The translations under genes were made by a program, and so were the position numbers. This document shows, in pieces, positions 37,215 to 45,615 of a DNA stretch of 64,000 nt. Under the pieces are notes generated by a model that did no database searches, was not told where the DNA came from, and worked only from the letters and a program-made list of their open reading frames with translations. Position 1 is the first letter of the stretch, and the number at the start of each line of letters is the position of its first letter. This stretch comes from Algoriphagus antarcticus (GTDB taxonomy: Bacteria > Bacteroidota > Bacteroidia > Cytophagales > Cyclobacteriaceae): contig NZ_MSSW01000023.1 of assembly GCF_002150685.1 (NCBI RefSeq), forward strand, positions 1-64,000, written 5' to 3'.

Positions 37215-37225
37215 TATATTTGGAT

Positions 37226-38344
37226 ATGAAATTCAATAGAATACATTTTCATAACCTTTCTGATAAGCTAGAAAACAAGAAAGTAATCATCCTGATAGGC
37301 CCGCGCCAAGTAGGGAAAACAACGCTTGTTTATGACTTACTGGCTGGAAAGGATTACTTATTCTTGGATGGGGATGATCCTACAACCAGGCGATTGTTTG
37401 ACACACCTAACACCATGCAGATCAAATCAATCCTTGGGGATTATAAATATGCATTTATCGACGAAGCCCAGCGAATCGAAAACATAGGTATCACTGCAAA
37501 AATCATTCACGATCAGATTCCCGATGTGAGATTGATTCTTAGTGGTTCATCTTCATTTGAGCTATCCGGTTTGACTCAGGAGCCACTTACTGGAAGAAAG
37601 ATGACTTTTCACCTTTATCCCATCAGCTGGAAGGAATTTGAGCAAACTGTAGGATATGTTGCTGCCGAGCAGGATCTACCTAATCGTCTTGTTTACGGTT
37701 TTTATCCAGAGATCATTACAAATGTGAACGATCAGGAAAGCCTATTGTATGAACTCACAGAAAGCTACCTCTACAAAGATGTGTTGGCTTTGGGTATTAT
37801 TAAAAAGCAAGATGTGATCTTCCGTCTCCTACAGCTTTTGGCGTATCAGGTGGGTAATGAGGTGTCTTATAACGAACTTTCCAGATCGCTCCAAGTGGAT
37901 GTCAAAACAGTCATTAGCTACAGTGATCTACTGGAGCAAGCGTATGTAATCTATCGCCTCGGCACGTTCAGCAGAAACCTGAGGAAGGAAATAAAGATGA
38001 ATAAGAAAATCTATTTCTATGACAATGGCGTCCGCAATGCACTGATCAAAAATCTGCAGCCGCTTGCGCTACGAAACGATATCGGAGCCCTTTGGGAAAA
38101 TTTTCTGATGTCCGAAAGAATAAAGTATTTAGAATATGAGGGGATTAAAGTCAACAGCTATTTTTGGCGCACCAAAAACCAACAGGAGCTGGACTATCTC
38201 GAAGAAAAAGACGGGAAACTGAAGGCCTTTGAATTCAAATGGAATCCTGACGCAAAACTCTCCATTCCATCCGCCTTCAAAGAAACTTATGTTGCAGACT
38301 ATAAATTAGTTCACAGAGAAAATTTCAGAGAATTCATCCTCTAA
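37226..38344 (+). CDS. AAA ATPase with DUF4143 domain
   Basis: A 372-aa protein: N-terminal AAA_14 domain with Walker A IGPRQVGKTTL (about 27-37), Walker B AFIDEAQRI and sensor ILSGSSSFEL, then a C-terminal DUF4143 region with nuclease-like core residues (FLMSERIKYLEYEG ... FWRTKNQQELDYLE). The family is widespread and patchily distributed; its role is poorly known. The frame is open upstream, but ATG at 37226 gives the normal N-terminus. It is a single-gene unit, preceded by a 32-bp tandem repeat and convergent with the DUF3298 gene 8 bases away. Likely horizontally mobile cargo rather than part of the cobalamin locus. Confidence 0.85.
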   Translation: MKFNRIHFHNLSDKLENKKVIILIGPRQVGKTTLVYDLLAGKDYLFLDGDDPTTRRLFDTPNTMQIKSILGDYKYAFIDEAQRIENIGITAKIIHDQIPDVRLILSGSSSFELSGLTQEPLTGRKMTFHLYPISWKEFEQTVGYVAAEQDLPNRLVYGFYPEIITNVNDQESLLYELTESYLYKDVLALGIIKKQDVIFRLLQLLAYQVGNEVSYNELSRSLQVDVKTVISYSDLLEQAYVIYRLGTFSRNLRKEIKMNKKIYFYDNGVRNALIKNLQPLALRNDIGALWENFLMSERIKYLEYEGIKVNSYFWRTKNQQELDYLEEKDGKLKAFEFKWNPDAKLSIPSAFKETYVADYKLVHRENFREFIL

Positions 38345-38351
38345 TCCCAAA

Positions 38352-39092
38352 TCACTTCAGCCTGCTTATCCCTTCCAAATCCTTCAAATCAAACTCCAGC
38401 TCCGTATATCCCATCGCATAAGGGCCAATCTCATAGGGAATGTAAATGAGAACAAGTTTATCAGCCTGGTACCCAATTGCATTGGGAAGAAAGAAACCTG
38501 TTTCTGGCAAGAAAAAACGACCATCATCTTTGAGCGCCACTCCCTCTTCGACCTCATGATAATTTCGGAATGCTGCTTCAGTCAATTCCAGCATTTTATT
38601 CTCATCTAAAATGACCCGATCTAAACTCAGATACTCTCCCGTCTTCTTGTCAAAGTTCATATAGTAAATGCTCGAATTGGGGTGGGTGCCTCCTGCAAAA
38701 TTGAATTCGGAGAATTTAAAACTCAGTGTGCTGTCTGATTCATAACTTTTCTCTACGTTCAGCTCTATTGACCAGCCGCCTGAAGCATCTGGGAAATCTA
38801 TTATGAAATCATCAAACGAATCGAGGAAATCCTTTGCTGCGGAATCAAGGTTATCAAAATTCTTTTCGTGATGAAAATAAACCAATAGTTGAAGCCTTAT
38901 CTGTTCATTAATCAATGAATCAGCTGATGTATTTTCAGCTACTGGCCAACTCGCTTCTACCGTTGCACAATTATCATCCACACATCTTTCGGAAGAAAAA
39001 GCCTTTGTACTAAAACTCAGTTGCTCTTTAGTTTGATCTGACTTGCTACAGGCAAAGCAAAGTAATGCTGCTATAACTACTAGGTATTTCAT
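38352..39092 (-). CDS. DUF3298/DUF4163-type lipoprotein
   Basis: A 246-aa lipoprotein (lipobox CFACS, C15 region) whose body fits the DUF4163-DUF3298 arrangement: an N-terminal half with SLINEQIRLQL, the FNFAGGTHPNSSIYYMNFD segment and a C-terminal FYIPYEIGPYAMGY-like motif (LVLIYIPYEIGPYAMG). Proteins with this module include RsiV, which binds lysozyme, but most are uncharacterised. Its ATG overlaps the TGA of meaB by four bases, so it is translated from the same mRNA, downstream of MeaB, without an obvious functional link. Confidence 0.75.
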   Translation of the reverse strand: MKYLVVIAALLCFACSKSDQTKEQLSFSTKAFSSERCVDDNCATVEASWPVAENTSADSLINEQIRLQLLVYFHHEKNFDNLDSAAKDFLDSFDDFIIDFPDASGGWSIELNVEKSYESDSTLSFKFSEFNFAGGTHPNSSIYYMNFDKKTGEYLSLDRVILDENKMLELTEAAFRNYHEVEEGVALKDDGRFFLPETGFFLPNAIGYQADKLVLIYIPYEIGPYAMGYTELEFDLKDLEGISRLK

Positions 39093-40090
39093 TTATCGTT
39101 TTTCTTTGGATTGAAAAAAGCACTTATCAAATCTCGTGCAAGAGACAGTGGACTGCGCTCGCCATTTTCAACCCGCTTACGATTTTTGGACAGCAATTCC
39201 TGAACTTGCTGATGCTCCAGGAAGAATTTACCCAGCAAAAAATGTAGATTCTCATCCAGCCAATTCAGTCGTTGTTCGGCACGATTTGATTCCCAAAATC
39301 CTGAACTCTGCATCTGGAGATTGTATATCTGAATCATTTCCCAAATATCACTTAGCCCTTCACCTGTCAGGGAAGAAGCTGTCATTACAGGAGTTGACCA
39401 GTTATTTTGTCCGAGCGGAAAAAGATGGAGCGCATTTTTATACGCTGACTTTGCCCTCTTGGCATTGGATTGATTTTCCCCGTCTGCCTTGTGAATCACA
39501 ACGCAGTCTGCCATCTCCATGATACCTTTCTTGATTCCTTGGAGTTCATCTCCAGCTCCAGCGAGCATAAGTAAAAGAAAGAAATCTACCATCCCTTTTA
39601 CTGCAGTTTCGGATTGCCCCACGCCAACAGTCTCTATTAAAATCACATCAAAACCTGCCGCTTCGCAAAGCAACATCGCCTCTCTGGTCTTTGAACTTAC
39701 TCCTCCTAAGGTAGCACCAGTTGGACTGGGACGGATAAAGGCACGTTTATCGCTAGATAGCTTTTCCATTCGGGTTTTATCACCGAGAATACTGCCCTTG
39801 CTTTTTTGACTGGAAGGATCTACAGCCAAAACAGCAACAGATTTCCCATGCTCTACCAATAGTTGACCAAAAGCTTCTATAAAGGTACTTTTCCCGACTC
39901 CAGGCACTCCAGTAATTCCAATTCGAATAGAATTGCCTGTAAACGGCAAAACCTCCTGCACCAAGTCTGAAGCCAAGCCCAAGTCACTTTCTAAGGCACT
40001 TTCTGCAAGTGTAATAGATTGGCTGAGCTTCGTTCTATCGCCAGAAAGAACACCTTCTTTGTATTCCTGTAGTGTGAAGCGTTTTCTCAT
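39089..40090 (-). CDS. meaB: MeaB: GTPase chaperone of methylmalonyl-CoA mutase
   Basis: A 333-aa G3E-class GTPase. The P-loop GVPGVGKST is at 61-69, followed by VDPSSQKSKGSILGD, RPSPTGATLGGVSS and the ETVGVGQSE switch, and the NKAD-like HKADGENQ. MeaB loads and protects the adenosylcobalamin enzyme methylmalonyl-CoA mutase. The mutase genes are not in the window. It overlaps the upstream 135-aa gene and the downstream lipoprotein gene by four bases each. Encoded about 3 kb from the B12 uptake locus, though on its own transcript. Confidence 0.93.
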   Translation of the reverse strand: MRKRFTLQEYKEGVLSGDRTKLSQSITLAESALESDLGLASDLVQEVLPFTGNSIRIGITGVPGVGKSTFIEAFGQLLVEHGKSVAVLAVDPSSQKSKGSILGDKTRMEKLSSDKRAFIRPSPTGATLGGVSSKTREAMLLCEAAGFDVILIETVGVGQSETAVKGMVDFFLLLMLAGAGDELQGIKKGIMEMADCVVIHKADGENQSNAKRAKSAYKNALHLFPLGQNNWSTPVMTASSLTGEGLSDIWEMIQIYNLQMQSSGFWESNRAEQRLNWLDENLHFLLGKFFLEHQQVQELLSKNRKRVENGERSPLSLARDLISAFFNPKKNDK

Positions 40091-40494
40091 TTTGGGTAGC
40101 CTTCGGTAAAATTAACATCTCCCATTGGACTCTTTAGGTAAGTTGCTATTACATACGATTGCATCTCTATTGCGATATAGGGATCAGTCGGAGACAAGCT
40201 GATTTCCTGATCTATTTCACTGGAGAAAAAGAAAACCACTGTCCTGCCGTATTTGGTATGTGGCTGTGCGTCTCCGTACTCCTGCATCCATTCCTTCGAA
40301 CTGTCCAGAGCTTTTATCGCATACACTCTTATGACTGGCCCAGTATTGTTTTCATTTCTATAGCTTGACAATTCCTCATATTTTCCTTCAAAACGCTCTA
40401 TTCCAGGTTGGGAAAGAGAATCAATGGAGATATAGACTACAAGTCCAGCCACTATAATGGCGATAATCCAGAAAATGATTTTAGAGGTTTTCAA
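40087..40494 (-). CDS. Unknown single-pass membrane protein before meaB
   Basis: A 135-aa protein with one N-terminal helix (IIFWIIAIIVAGLVVYIS, residues 6-23) and a soluble extracytoplasmic domain of mixed strands (GPVIRVYAIKALD, GRTVVFFFSS). No family recognised. No ATG exists near the front: translation seems to start with TTG at 40494, unusual in this window. It overlaps meaB by four bases and is probably first in the three-gene unit. Its promoter shares the 52-base gap with the divergent hemJ. Confidence 0.6.
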   Translation of the reverse strand: MKTSKIIFWIIAIIVAGLVVYISIDSLSQPGIERFEGKYEELSSYRNENNTGPVIRVYAIKALDSSKEWMQEYGDAQPHTKYGRTVVFFFSSEIDQEISLSPTDPYIAIEMQSYVIATYLKSPMGDVNFTEGYPK

Positions 40495-40546
40495 AAACTA
40501 GTGCGGTTATAAAGATTAGGCCTTAATTTAGCCGAAAATTCCGAGA

Positions 40547-41080
40547 ATGGGTTTCGAGTACATCAAAGCACTTCATATCATTTTTATAGTCACTTGGTTT
40601 GCAGGGCTATTCTATATCGTCAGATTGTTTATTTATCAGACCGAGGCGCTGGCACGACCTGCAAATGAGCGAGACATTCTCAAGCCACAACTTGACTTGA
40701 TGGCCAGCCGACTTTGGTACATCATCACTTGGCCTTCTGCTGTTTTAACTTTGATTTTTGGCACTTGGGTTCTCTTCTATCGATGGGGTTATTTGGAGCT
40801 TGGTTTTATGCAAGCCAAGTTGGGATTTGTGTTTCTTCTATATATCTACCATCTTTTTTGCCATAAACTTTTCAAAGAATTGCAATCTGGAAGAACCAGA
40901 TGGACCTCCACTCAGTTGAGGATATGGAATGAAGCTAGCACCCTGCTTTTATTCGCAATCGTATTTTTGATTGTCCTAAAAAATACCATGAGCATGGTTT
41001 GGGGTTTGGCAGGGCTAATCACGCTTGGTGTAACTCTGATGCTTGCCATTAGACTTTATAAAAAATTTAGAAAAAAATAA
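40547..41080 (+). CDS. hemJ: HemJ-type protoporphyrinogen oxidase
   Basis: A 177-aa membrane protein with four or five helices and the HemJ (formerly UPF0093/CopD-like) signature: H10 in ALHIIFIVTWFAGLFYIVRLF near the start and a second conserved segment WYIITWPSAVLTLIFG. HemJ oxidises protoporphyrinogen IX to protoporphyrin IX in the last steps of haem synthesis where HemG or HemY is missing. It is divergent from the meaB unit and followed by the second REP-like element and the SCO1 gene, a link with cytochrome biogenesis. Confidence 0.88.
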   Translation: MGFEYIKALHIIFIVTWFAGLFYIVRLFIYQTEALARPANERDILKPQLDLMASRLWYIITWPSAVLTLIFGTWVLFYRWGYLELGFMQAKLGFVFLLYIYHLFCHKLFKELQSGRTRWTSTQLRIWNEASTLLLFAIVFLIVLKNTMSMVWGLAGLITLGVTLMLAIRLYKKFRKK

Positions 41081-41088
41081 TAATTACC

Positions 41089-41152
41089 ATGAAATCGAGC
41101 ATGTTGCAAACAACACACGGAGGAATAATTATCCGTCATGCGAGATTCCATG
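41089..41152 (+). repeat. REP-like folded element, copy 2
   Basis: Same 64-bp element as 35882-35945, also between two co-oriented genes, with the downstream ATG about 28 bases later in both places. Its inner hairpin is TGTTG/CAACA where copy 1 has TGTCG/CGACA: both sides of one base pair changed together. Confidence 0.85.
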
Positions 41153-41180
41153 TGGCCATTGAAAATTAAATTAAAAGCAC

Positions 41181-41831
41181 ATGAAAACGAGGTTTTCAAT
41201 CCTATCACTTCTTCTGATTTCATTTTTATTTACTCACTGCAAACCTGCGGGAGAAAAAAACGAGCCTCTTCCAAAACTTGGAAATTGGCACGTAGATGAA
41301 AAAACTGTCGATGGGAAGATAGTTCAGGATACGGTTTACCATAAAATAGCTGACTTTTCATTCACTAATCAAGAAGGTAAGACAATATCCAATGCTGACG
41401 TAAATGGAAAAGTATATGTGGCAGATTTCTTTTTCACGACTTGCCCGACGATCTGCCCAATTATGAAAAAGGAGATGCTTCGCGTCTTTGACAAATTCGG
41501 AGATAACCCTAACTTCAAAATCCTGAGTCACACCATTGACCCAAATCATGACACACAAGAAGTCTTGAAAGATTATGCTCAGAAATTAGGTGTCGAAGAT
41601 GACAACACCTGGAATTTTCTAACGGGGGATTCTGAGAAGATTTACGAAATAGGCCAAACTAGCTACATCACCACTGCCCAGGCTGATCAAAATGAACCTG
41701 GGGGATTTCTGCATTCAGGAGCTTTTCTTTTGATAGATCAAAAGGGACATATTAGAGGCGTGTACGACGGTACCAAAGCAGATCAGGTGGATAAGTTGAT
41801 AGCTGATATTCCGAAGCTATTGGGGAAATGA
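41181..41831 (+). CDS. SCO1/SenC copper chaperone lipoprotein
   Basis: A 216-aa thioredoxin-fold lipoprotein (lipobox FTHC, C20). The copper ligands are C88 and C92 in TTCPTICPIM and H178 in FLHSGAFLLID. SCO proteins deliver copper to the CuA site of cytochrome c oxidase or act in thiol-disulfide exchange. It overlaps the next gene, a c-type cytochrome, by ATGA, which supports a role in respiration. Confidence 0.93.
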   Translation: MKTRFSILSLLLISFLFTHCKPAGEKNEPLPKLGNWHVDEKTVDGKIVQDTVYHKIADFSFTNQEGKTISNADVNGKVYVADFFFTTCPTICPIMKKEMLRVFDKFGDNPNFKILSHTIDPNHDTQEVLKDYAQKLGVEDDNTWNFLTGDSEKIYEIGQTSYITTAQADQNEPGGFLHSGAFLLIDQKGHIRGVYDGTKADQVDKLIADIPKLLGK

Positions 41832-42268
41832 GAAAATATCTAATCATCTTACTTTTTGCGGCAGCATGTAGTCCCAAAAGCTCCAACGAGGAAAATACGC
41901 TAGCTCAAATACAAGATCCCGAAGTGATGAAATATGCTGTAGAAGGCAAAACAATCTACGAAAATCACTGTGGGAATTGCCACCAAAATGACGGTTTGGG
42001 ACTTGGGAAACTGATTCCACCTTTGCGTGAATCCGACTACTTCCAAGCCAGCGTTCACCGAACGGTGTGGATCATGAAGTATGGACAGGAGGGGGAAATC
42101 GTGGTAAATGGTCAAATCTATAATCAAGCCATGCCTGCCAGTCCACAACTCACTCCTCTGGAAATATCACAGATCAGTACCTACCTGTACAATATCTGGG
42201 GAATGAATGAAGGAAAGATCACTTCCAAGCAGGTAGAAAAATATCTCCAAGAAAAGCCTGAATTCTGA
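41828..42268 (+). CDS. Class I-like c-type cytochrome, lipoprotein-type
   Basis: A 146-aa protein with a short signal and possible lipobox (FAAAC, C14), one haem-binding motif CGNCH (C48, C51, H52) and a distal Met in QAMPA near residue 105. Single-haem periplasmic cytochrome, coupled to the SCO1 gene. Likely an electron carrier or nitrite/oxidase-linked accessory. Its stop codon is immediately followed, without any gap, by the stop of the convergent gene. Confidence 0.88.
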   Translation: MRKYLIILLFAAACSPKSSNEENTLAQIQDPEVMKYAVEGKTIYENHCGNCHQNDGLGLGKLIPPLRESDYFQASVHRTVWIMKYGQEGEIVVNGQIYNQAMPASPQLTPLEISQISTYLYNIWGMNEGKITSKQVEKYLQEKPEF

Positions 42269-42688
42269 TTATTTCAGCGCTTTTTTCGCATTGTCCAATG
42301 CTGCTTTCATTTCCACATTGACCTTAGTTATTTGCAGCATCTGTCCATCAAGATATTGCTTGAGTTCCTCTTCTGACTTATCACCATCCTCTTTTTCGTA
42401 TTGGTGCATCCATTCAAACATGGCCTCATTCGCATGATTAAGATCATATGCAAGTGATTTATACTCTTCTACCTTTGCTGAATCTATAGTATCTTCGCTT
42501 TCTAATTCCTGTGCCCTTTCGAGAGCTTTACGCTCCAGTGATTTCAGCTGACCCATTTTTGGCATAACTTCATCGTGAACAGCAATTACTTCTGCACGGA
42601 GTTTTTCATTCTCACTTGAACCCTTTAGGCCACAGGCGTTTACAAATAAAAATGAGGTTAAAATCAAAAATAGAATTGTTCGCTTCAT
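42269..42688 (-). CDS. Coiled-coil lipoprotein of unknown function
   Basis: A 139-aa lipoprotein (lipobox FVNAC, C19). Nearly the whole mature chain is predicted helix with heptad-like charge pattern (EKLRAEVIAVHDEVM, LKSLERKALERAQEL, QITKVNVEMKAALDNAKKAL). Such small proteins are often labelled viral A-type inclusion-like, a label without functional content. It converges on the cytochrome gene with adjacent stop codons (TGA directly before TTA), and no shared terminator is visible. Confidence 0.65.
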   Translation of the reverse strand: MKRTILFLILTSFLFVNACGLKGSSENEKLRAEVIAVHDEVMPKMGQLKSLERKALERAQELESEDTIDSAKVEEYKSLAYDLNHANEAMFEWMHQYEKEDGDKSEEELKQYLDGQMLQITKVNVEMKAALDNAKKALK

Positions 42689-42817
42689 GGTAAATCAATT
42701 TATCTGCCTTAAAGTTACTATTTTATCTAGAGATAGTATTAAAAAGTAAGATGAGAAAGAAAGGTGATTTATTCGGCCAGAGCTATTAATTTTAGAAGCT
42801 CTTAACTACTGCACATT

Positions 42818-43639
42818 ATGAAACCATTTTGTTTTGCCGACGGGCAAATAATATCCACCGAAAAAGCCAGTATTCATCCTATGGACTTAAGTTTTATCCG
42901 GGGATACGGGATTTTCGATTTTTTCCGAACCGTCAATTTTAAAGCTCTTTTCCTGGACAGTTACTTGGACCGCTTTTTTGCCTCGGCTGAAAAAACCTTT
43001 CTGCCGCTGGATTATTCCCGTGCAGAACTAAAAGCTGTGATTCAAGACTTGATCGAGAAAAATCATCTCAAAGAAGGTGGAATTCGAATGGTTTTGAGCG
43101 GTGGAGTTTCCCCGAATCACTTTTCACCGGCCAAAGGAAAACTTTTCATTTTTGCTGAGTCATTGATTTTCCCTGCGCAAGAGAAATACGACAAGGGCAT
43201 CAAACTGCTCTCTCTAGAATACGTGAGACCAATTGCAGAAATCAAAACGACCAATTATGCATATCCAGTTTGGGATAGTATGCGCTGGAAAGATGCTGGT
43301 GCTGAAGATGTAATTTATCACATGAACGGCATCCTAAGCGAGAGCTCTAGAAGCAACTTTTTCATCGTGAAGGATGGTAACATCAGCACTCCTGATGCTC
43401 ATGTGCTCATGGGAATTACCCGTAAACATGTGATAGAATTGGCAGGAGATGTGCAAATCAGGCCTATTAGTATGCAAGAAGCTTTGAATGCTGATGAAGC
43501 ATTTATTACCAGCACAACGAAGGTTCTGCTTCCTGTAACTCAAATCGATGAGCATGAGATAGGCTCTGGAAAACCAGGGCCTGTTTCTCTCGGTCTCTTA
43601 GAAAAATTCAGGAAATTGGAGAAAGAGCTTTGTTGTTAG
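42818..43639 (+). CDS. Class IV PLP aminotransferase (BCAT/D-amino-acid transaminase/PabC-like)
   Basis: A 273-aa fold-type IV PLP enzyme. The N-terminal SFIRGYGIFDFFRTVNF and the Lys-containing IKTTNYAYPVW segment (probable PLP-Lys) are followed by the conserved NGILSESSRSNFFIVKDG and EAFITSTTKVLLPV. Members include branched-chain and D-amino-acid transaminases and aminodeoxychorismate lyase. The sequence does not decide among them. It stands alone, followed by a 360-base repeat-containing spacer. Confidence 0.82.
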   Translation: MKPFCFADGQIISTEKASIHPMDLSFIRGYGIFDFFRTVNFKALFLDSYLDRFFASAEKTFLPLDYSRAELKAVIQDLIEKNHLKEGGIRMVLSGGVSPNHFSPAKGKLFIFAESLIFPAQEKYDKGIKLLSLEYVRPIAEIKTTNYAYPVWDSMRWKDAGAEDVIYHMNGILSESSRSNFFIVKDGNISTPDAHVLMGITRKHVIELAGDVQIRPISMQEALNADEAFITSTTKVLLPVTQIDEHEIGSGKPGPVSLGLLEKFRKLEKELCC

Positions 43640-43997
43640 GAGGGAAGTAGGGAGCTAGATAGTTTGGAAATCAAAAAATAGTTATGCACTGATACTCCAT
43701 AATGAGCTTAAAAATTCAATAACCTGGCAATCTAAGATCTGGTATATTGATATTTTTCGGCAGTCCGTTAAGGCAGTTTTAAGGCAGCATTGTATCAGAT
43801 CCAAGTATGAAGACCTGCCGGCAAGGCAGCTGCTCGGTCTTCGGATTTCTGGGATTCTGCGGGGAGGGTGTTGAAATACGGATATACCTCATTCCAACAC
43901 CCTCCGCTTAACCAAAAAGAATCCGATCCCCGAGCGAAGCCGAGGGGAAGATTTACGAAGTTATATTTCTCCAACTAACATCAACCAAGTACCCCAC
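43640..43997. repeat. Spacer built around a long inverted repeat
   Basis: No gene. GGAGGGTGTTG (43863-43873) and CAACACCCTCC (43895-43905) form a perfect 11-bp stem, and sequence outside it (TCGGATT... and ...AATCCGA, about 43840 and 43921) extends the symmetry imperfectly to roughly 90 bp. CCCCGAGC...GCCGAGGGG follows at 43928-43947. This resembles a MITE or a large structured RNA rather than a simple terminator. Confidence 0.6.
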
Positions 43998-45290
43998 TCA
44001 CTCAATCGCTGAAAATACCATTTGCCGGAATTTCCAGCTCGACTCATCGCCAGTTCCTCCTTGGGTTTGCTTCATCAATATCCCTATAGTATTTGTCACT
44101 GGATCGGCAAAGTATTGGGTATTGAAATAACCACCCCAATCGAAGGTACCTAAGCTTCCGATCCCGCCTTGAGCTACGCCTTTTTCATCGACTAGCCCAA
44201 AGGCCAATCCATAATCTTTTCCTCCATCACCCAGCAAATCCCCTACTTGATTGCTCATGATAGCTTTTACAGTAGTTGGACTCAGGAATCGCGTGCCATT
44301 GTATGCTCCCCCATTTAGGTACATCTGAAGGAATTTCGCATAATCCTCTGCAGAGGAGGAAAGTCCTGCTCCACCAGAAAAGAAAGTCTTTGCTCCTGTT
44401 TTAGGATAATCAGGATCATAAAAAGTCACTGGAAAAGCCTCCCATTGATTAGCTACTTTTCGGTGAATTGTCACCAACTTTTTCCCTTGAGCTTCATTCA
44501 AGTAGAATCCGGTATTTTTCATTCCCATAGGATCAAAAATCCGAGTTTGAAGAAACTGGTCAAACGTCATCCCGGAAATAACTTCTATGAAATAGCCTAA
44601 AACGTCAAGTCCTTCGCTGTATGTATATTTAGTTCCCGGTTCATGATGGAGCGGCAGCTTTGCCAGCTTCTTAATATTATCTCTGATTTTCACAGGCTCT
44701 GTCGTGAACAAATCCACTATTCCAGCTTTCTGATAGATCATTTTCATCTGCTCATTCCCATCGATCAATCCATATCCGATCCCTGAGGTATGGGTAATCA
44801 GGTGCCTAATCGTGATCTCGCGCGGAGAAGGCTTGGAAGAATATGAAGAATCGCCATAGCGGAAACCAGCTAGAATCTGAGGATTGGCAAACTCGGGAAT
44901 GTACTTAGAAATCGGGTCATCCAACTTGAACTTTCCTTCCTCCCAAAGCATCATCACGGCAGTGGAAGTAATCGCCTTTGATTGGGAGGCAATTCTAAAA
45001 ATCTGATCTTTGGCCATTTCAGTCCCAGAAGCAACATCCGCAAGACCCTTGGCTTCATGATAGACAATCTTTCCGTCTTTCACGATTAGCGCTACCAGAC
45101 CAGGTACTTGATTCGAACTTACGGTTTCCTCCAGCATTTGGTCGATACGATCCAATCGCTCTGCTGAAACCCCAATTATTGGCTGTTTCCCTTGCGGTGA
45201 AAGAATCGTTGATGGACTTTGGGCAAAAATAGTTACACTCAAAAGAATCGTGTAAATAAAGCAGCTGAGCAAGCTGATGTACTTATTCAT
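43998..45290 (-). CDS. Serine hydrolase of the class C beta-lactamase / esterase family
   Basis: A 430-aa secreted serine hydrolase. The frame reaches 45335 with TTG, but ATG at 45290 begins a good signal peptide (ISLLSCFIYTILLSVTIFAQ). The SxxK motif is S102-K105 (SQSK) and the tyrosine motif is YSE in KYTYSEGLDV; a C-terminal FNTQYFADP-like region follows. Members include EstB-type esterases, D-aminopeptidases and penicillin-binding-like hydrolases; clinical beta-lactamase activity is not implied. Single-gene unit. Confidence 0.85.
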   Translation of the reverse strand: MNKYISLLSCFIYTILLSVTIFAQSPSTILSPQGKQPIIGVSAERLDRIDQMLEETVSSNQVPGLVALIVKDGKIVYHEAKGLADVASGTEMAKDQIFRIASQSKAITSTAVMMLWEEGKFKLDDPISKYIPEFANPQILAGFRYGDSSYSSKPSPREITIRHLITHTSGIGYGLIDGNEQMKMIYQKAGIVDLFTTEPVKIRDNIKKLAKLPLHHEPGTKYTYSEGLDVLGYFIEVISGMTFDQFLQTRIFDPMGMKNTGFYLNEAQGKKLVTIHRKVANQWEAFPVTFYDPDYPKTGAKTFFSGGAGLSSSAEDYAKFLQMYLNGGAYNGTRFLSPTTVKAIMSNQVGDLLGDGGKDYGLAFGLVDEKGVAQGGIGSLGTFDWGGYFNTQYFADPVTNTIGILMKQTQGGTGDESSWKFRQMVFSAIE

Positions 45291-45615
45291 AGGTTGTGGG
45301 TTTGATTGAAAGGTAAAATAGGGAATCTCTGCCAAAAATCTACCCTGCTGCTTTCAATGGCAAAAAACATTCATGATTTTATGGTTCACGAACATGGATA
45401 AAAGTGGTATTTCGCTCTTTCAGAGCTTTGGTTTGAATCGCATTACTTTTCACTTAGCCCAAGAGCTGGGCTGTGTTATGGCGGGCTTTCAGCCCATTCA
45501 CCTCTTGAAATTGCGCTCTCTGCGAAATACTCCGCGTTCACCGTGGATGAAAAACTTCAAAAAAAACAGGCCAATGAATAATCATCGGCCTGCCCACTTT
45601 TGAATTTATAATCGA
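45291..45615. other. Spacer with multi-hairpin repeat-like element
   Basis: No gene. 45414-45495 carries three hairpins: GCTCTTTCAGAGC (45414-45426), AGCCCA/TGGGCT (45456-45472) and GGGCTTTCAGCCC (45483-45495); the first and third share the TTC loop. The right end holds the terminator of the HtrA gene. Confidence 0.6.
45557..45592 (-). terminator. Terminator of the first HtrA gene
   Basis: CAGGCC (45567-45572) pairs with GGCCTG (45587-45592), extended inward by ATGA/TCAT. On the minus strand the stem is followed by eight T. It lies 24 bases after the stop codon. Confidence 0.9.

Noticed and set aside
37186..37222. TTTG and TATATTTG as a promoter for the DUF4143 gene
   Set aside because: The spacing is too long (22 bases) and transcription would begin after the chosen ATG; AT-rich repeats produce such matches easily.
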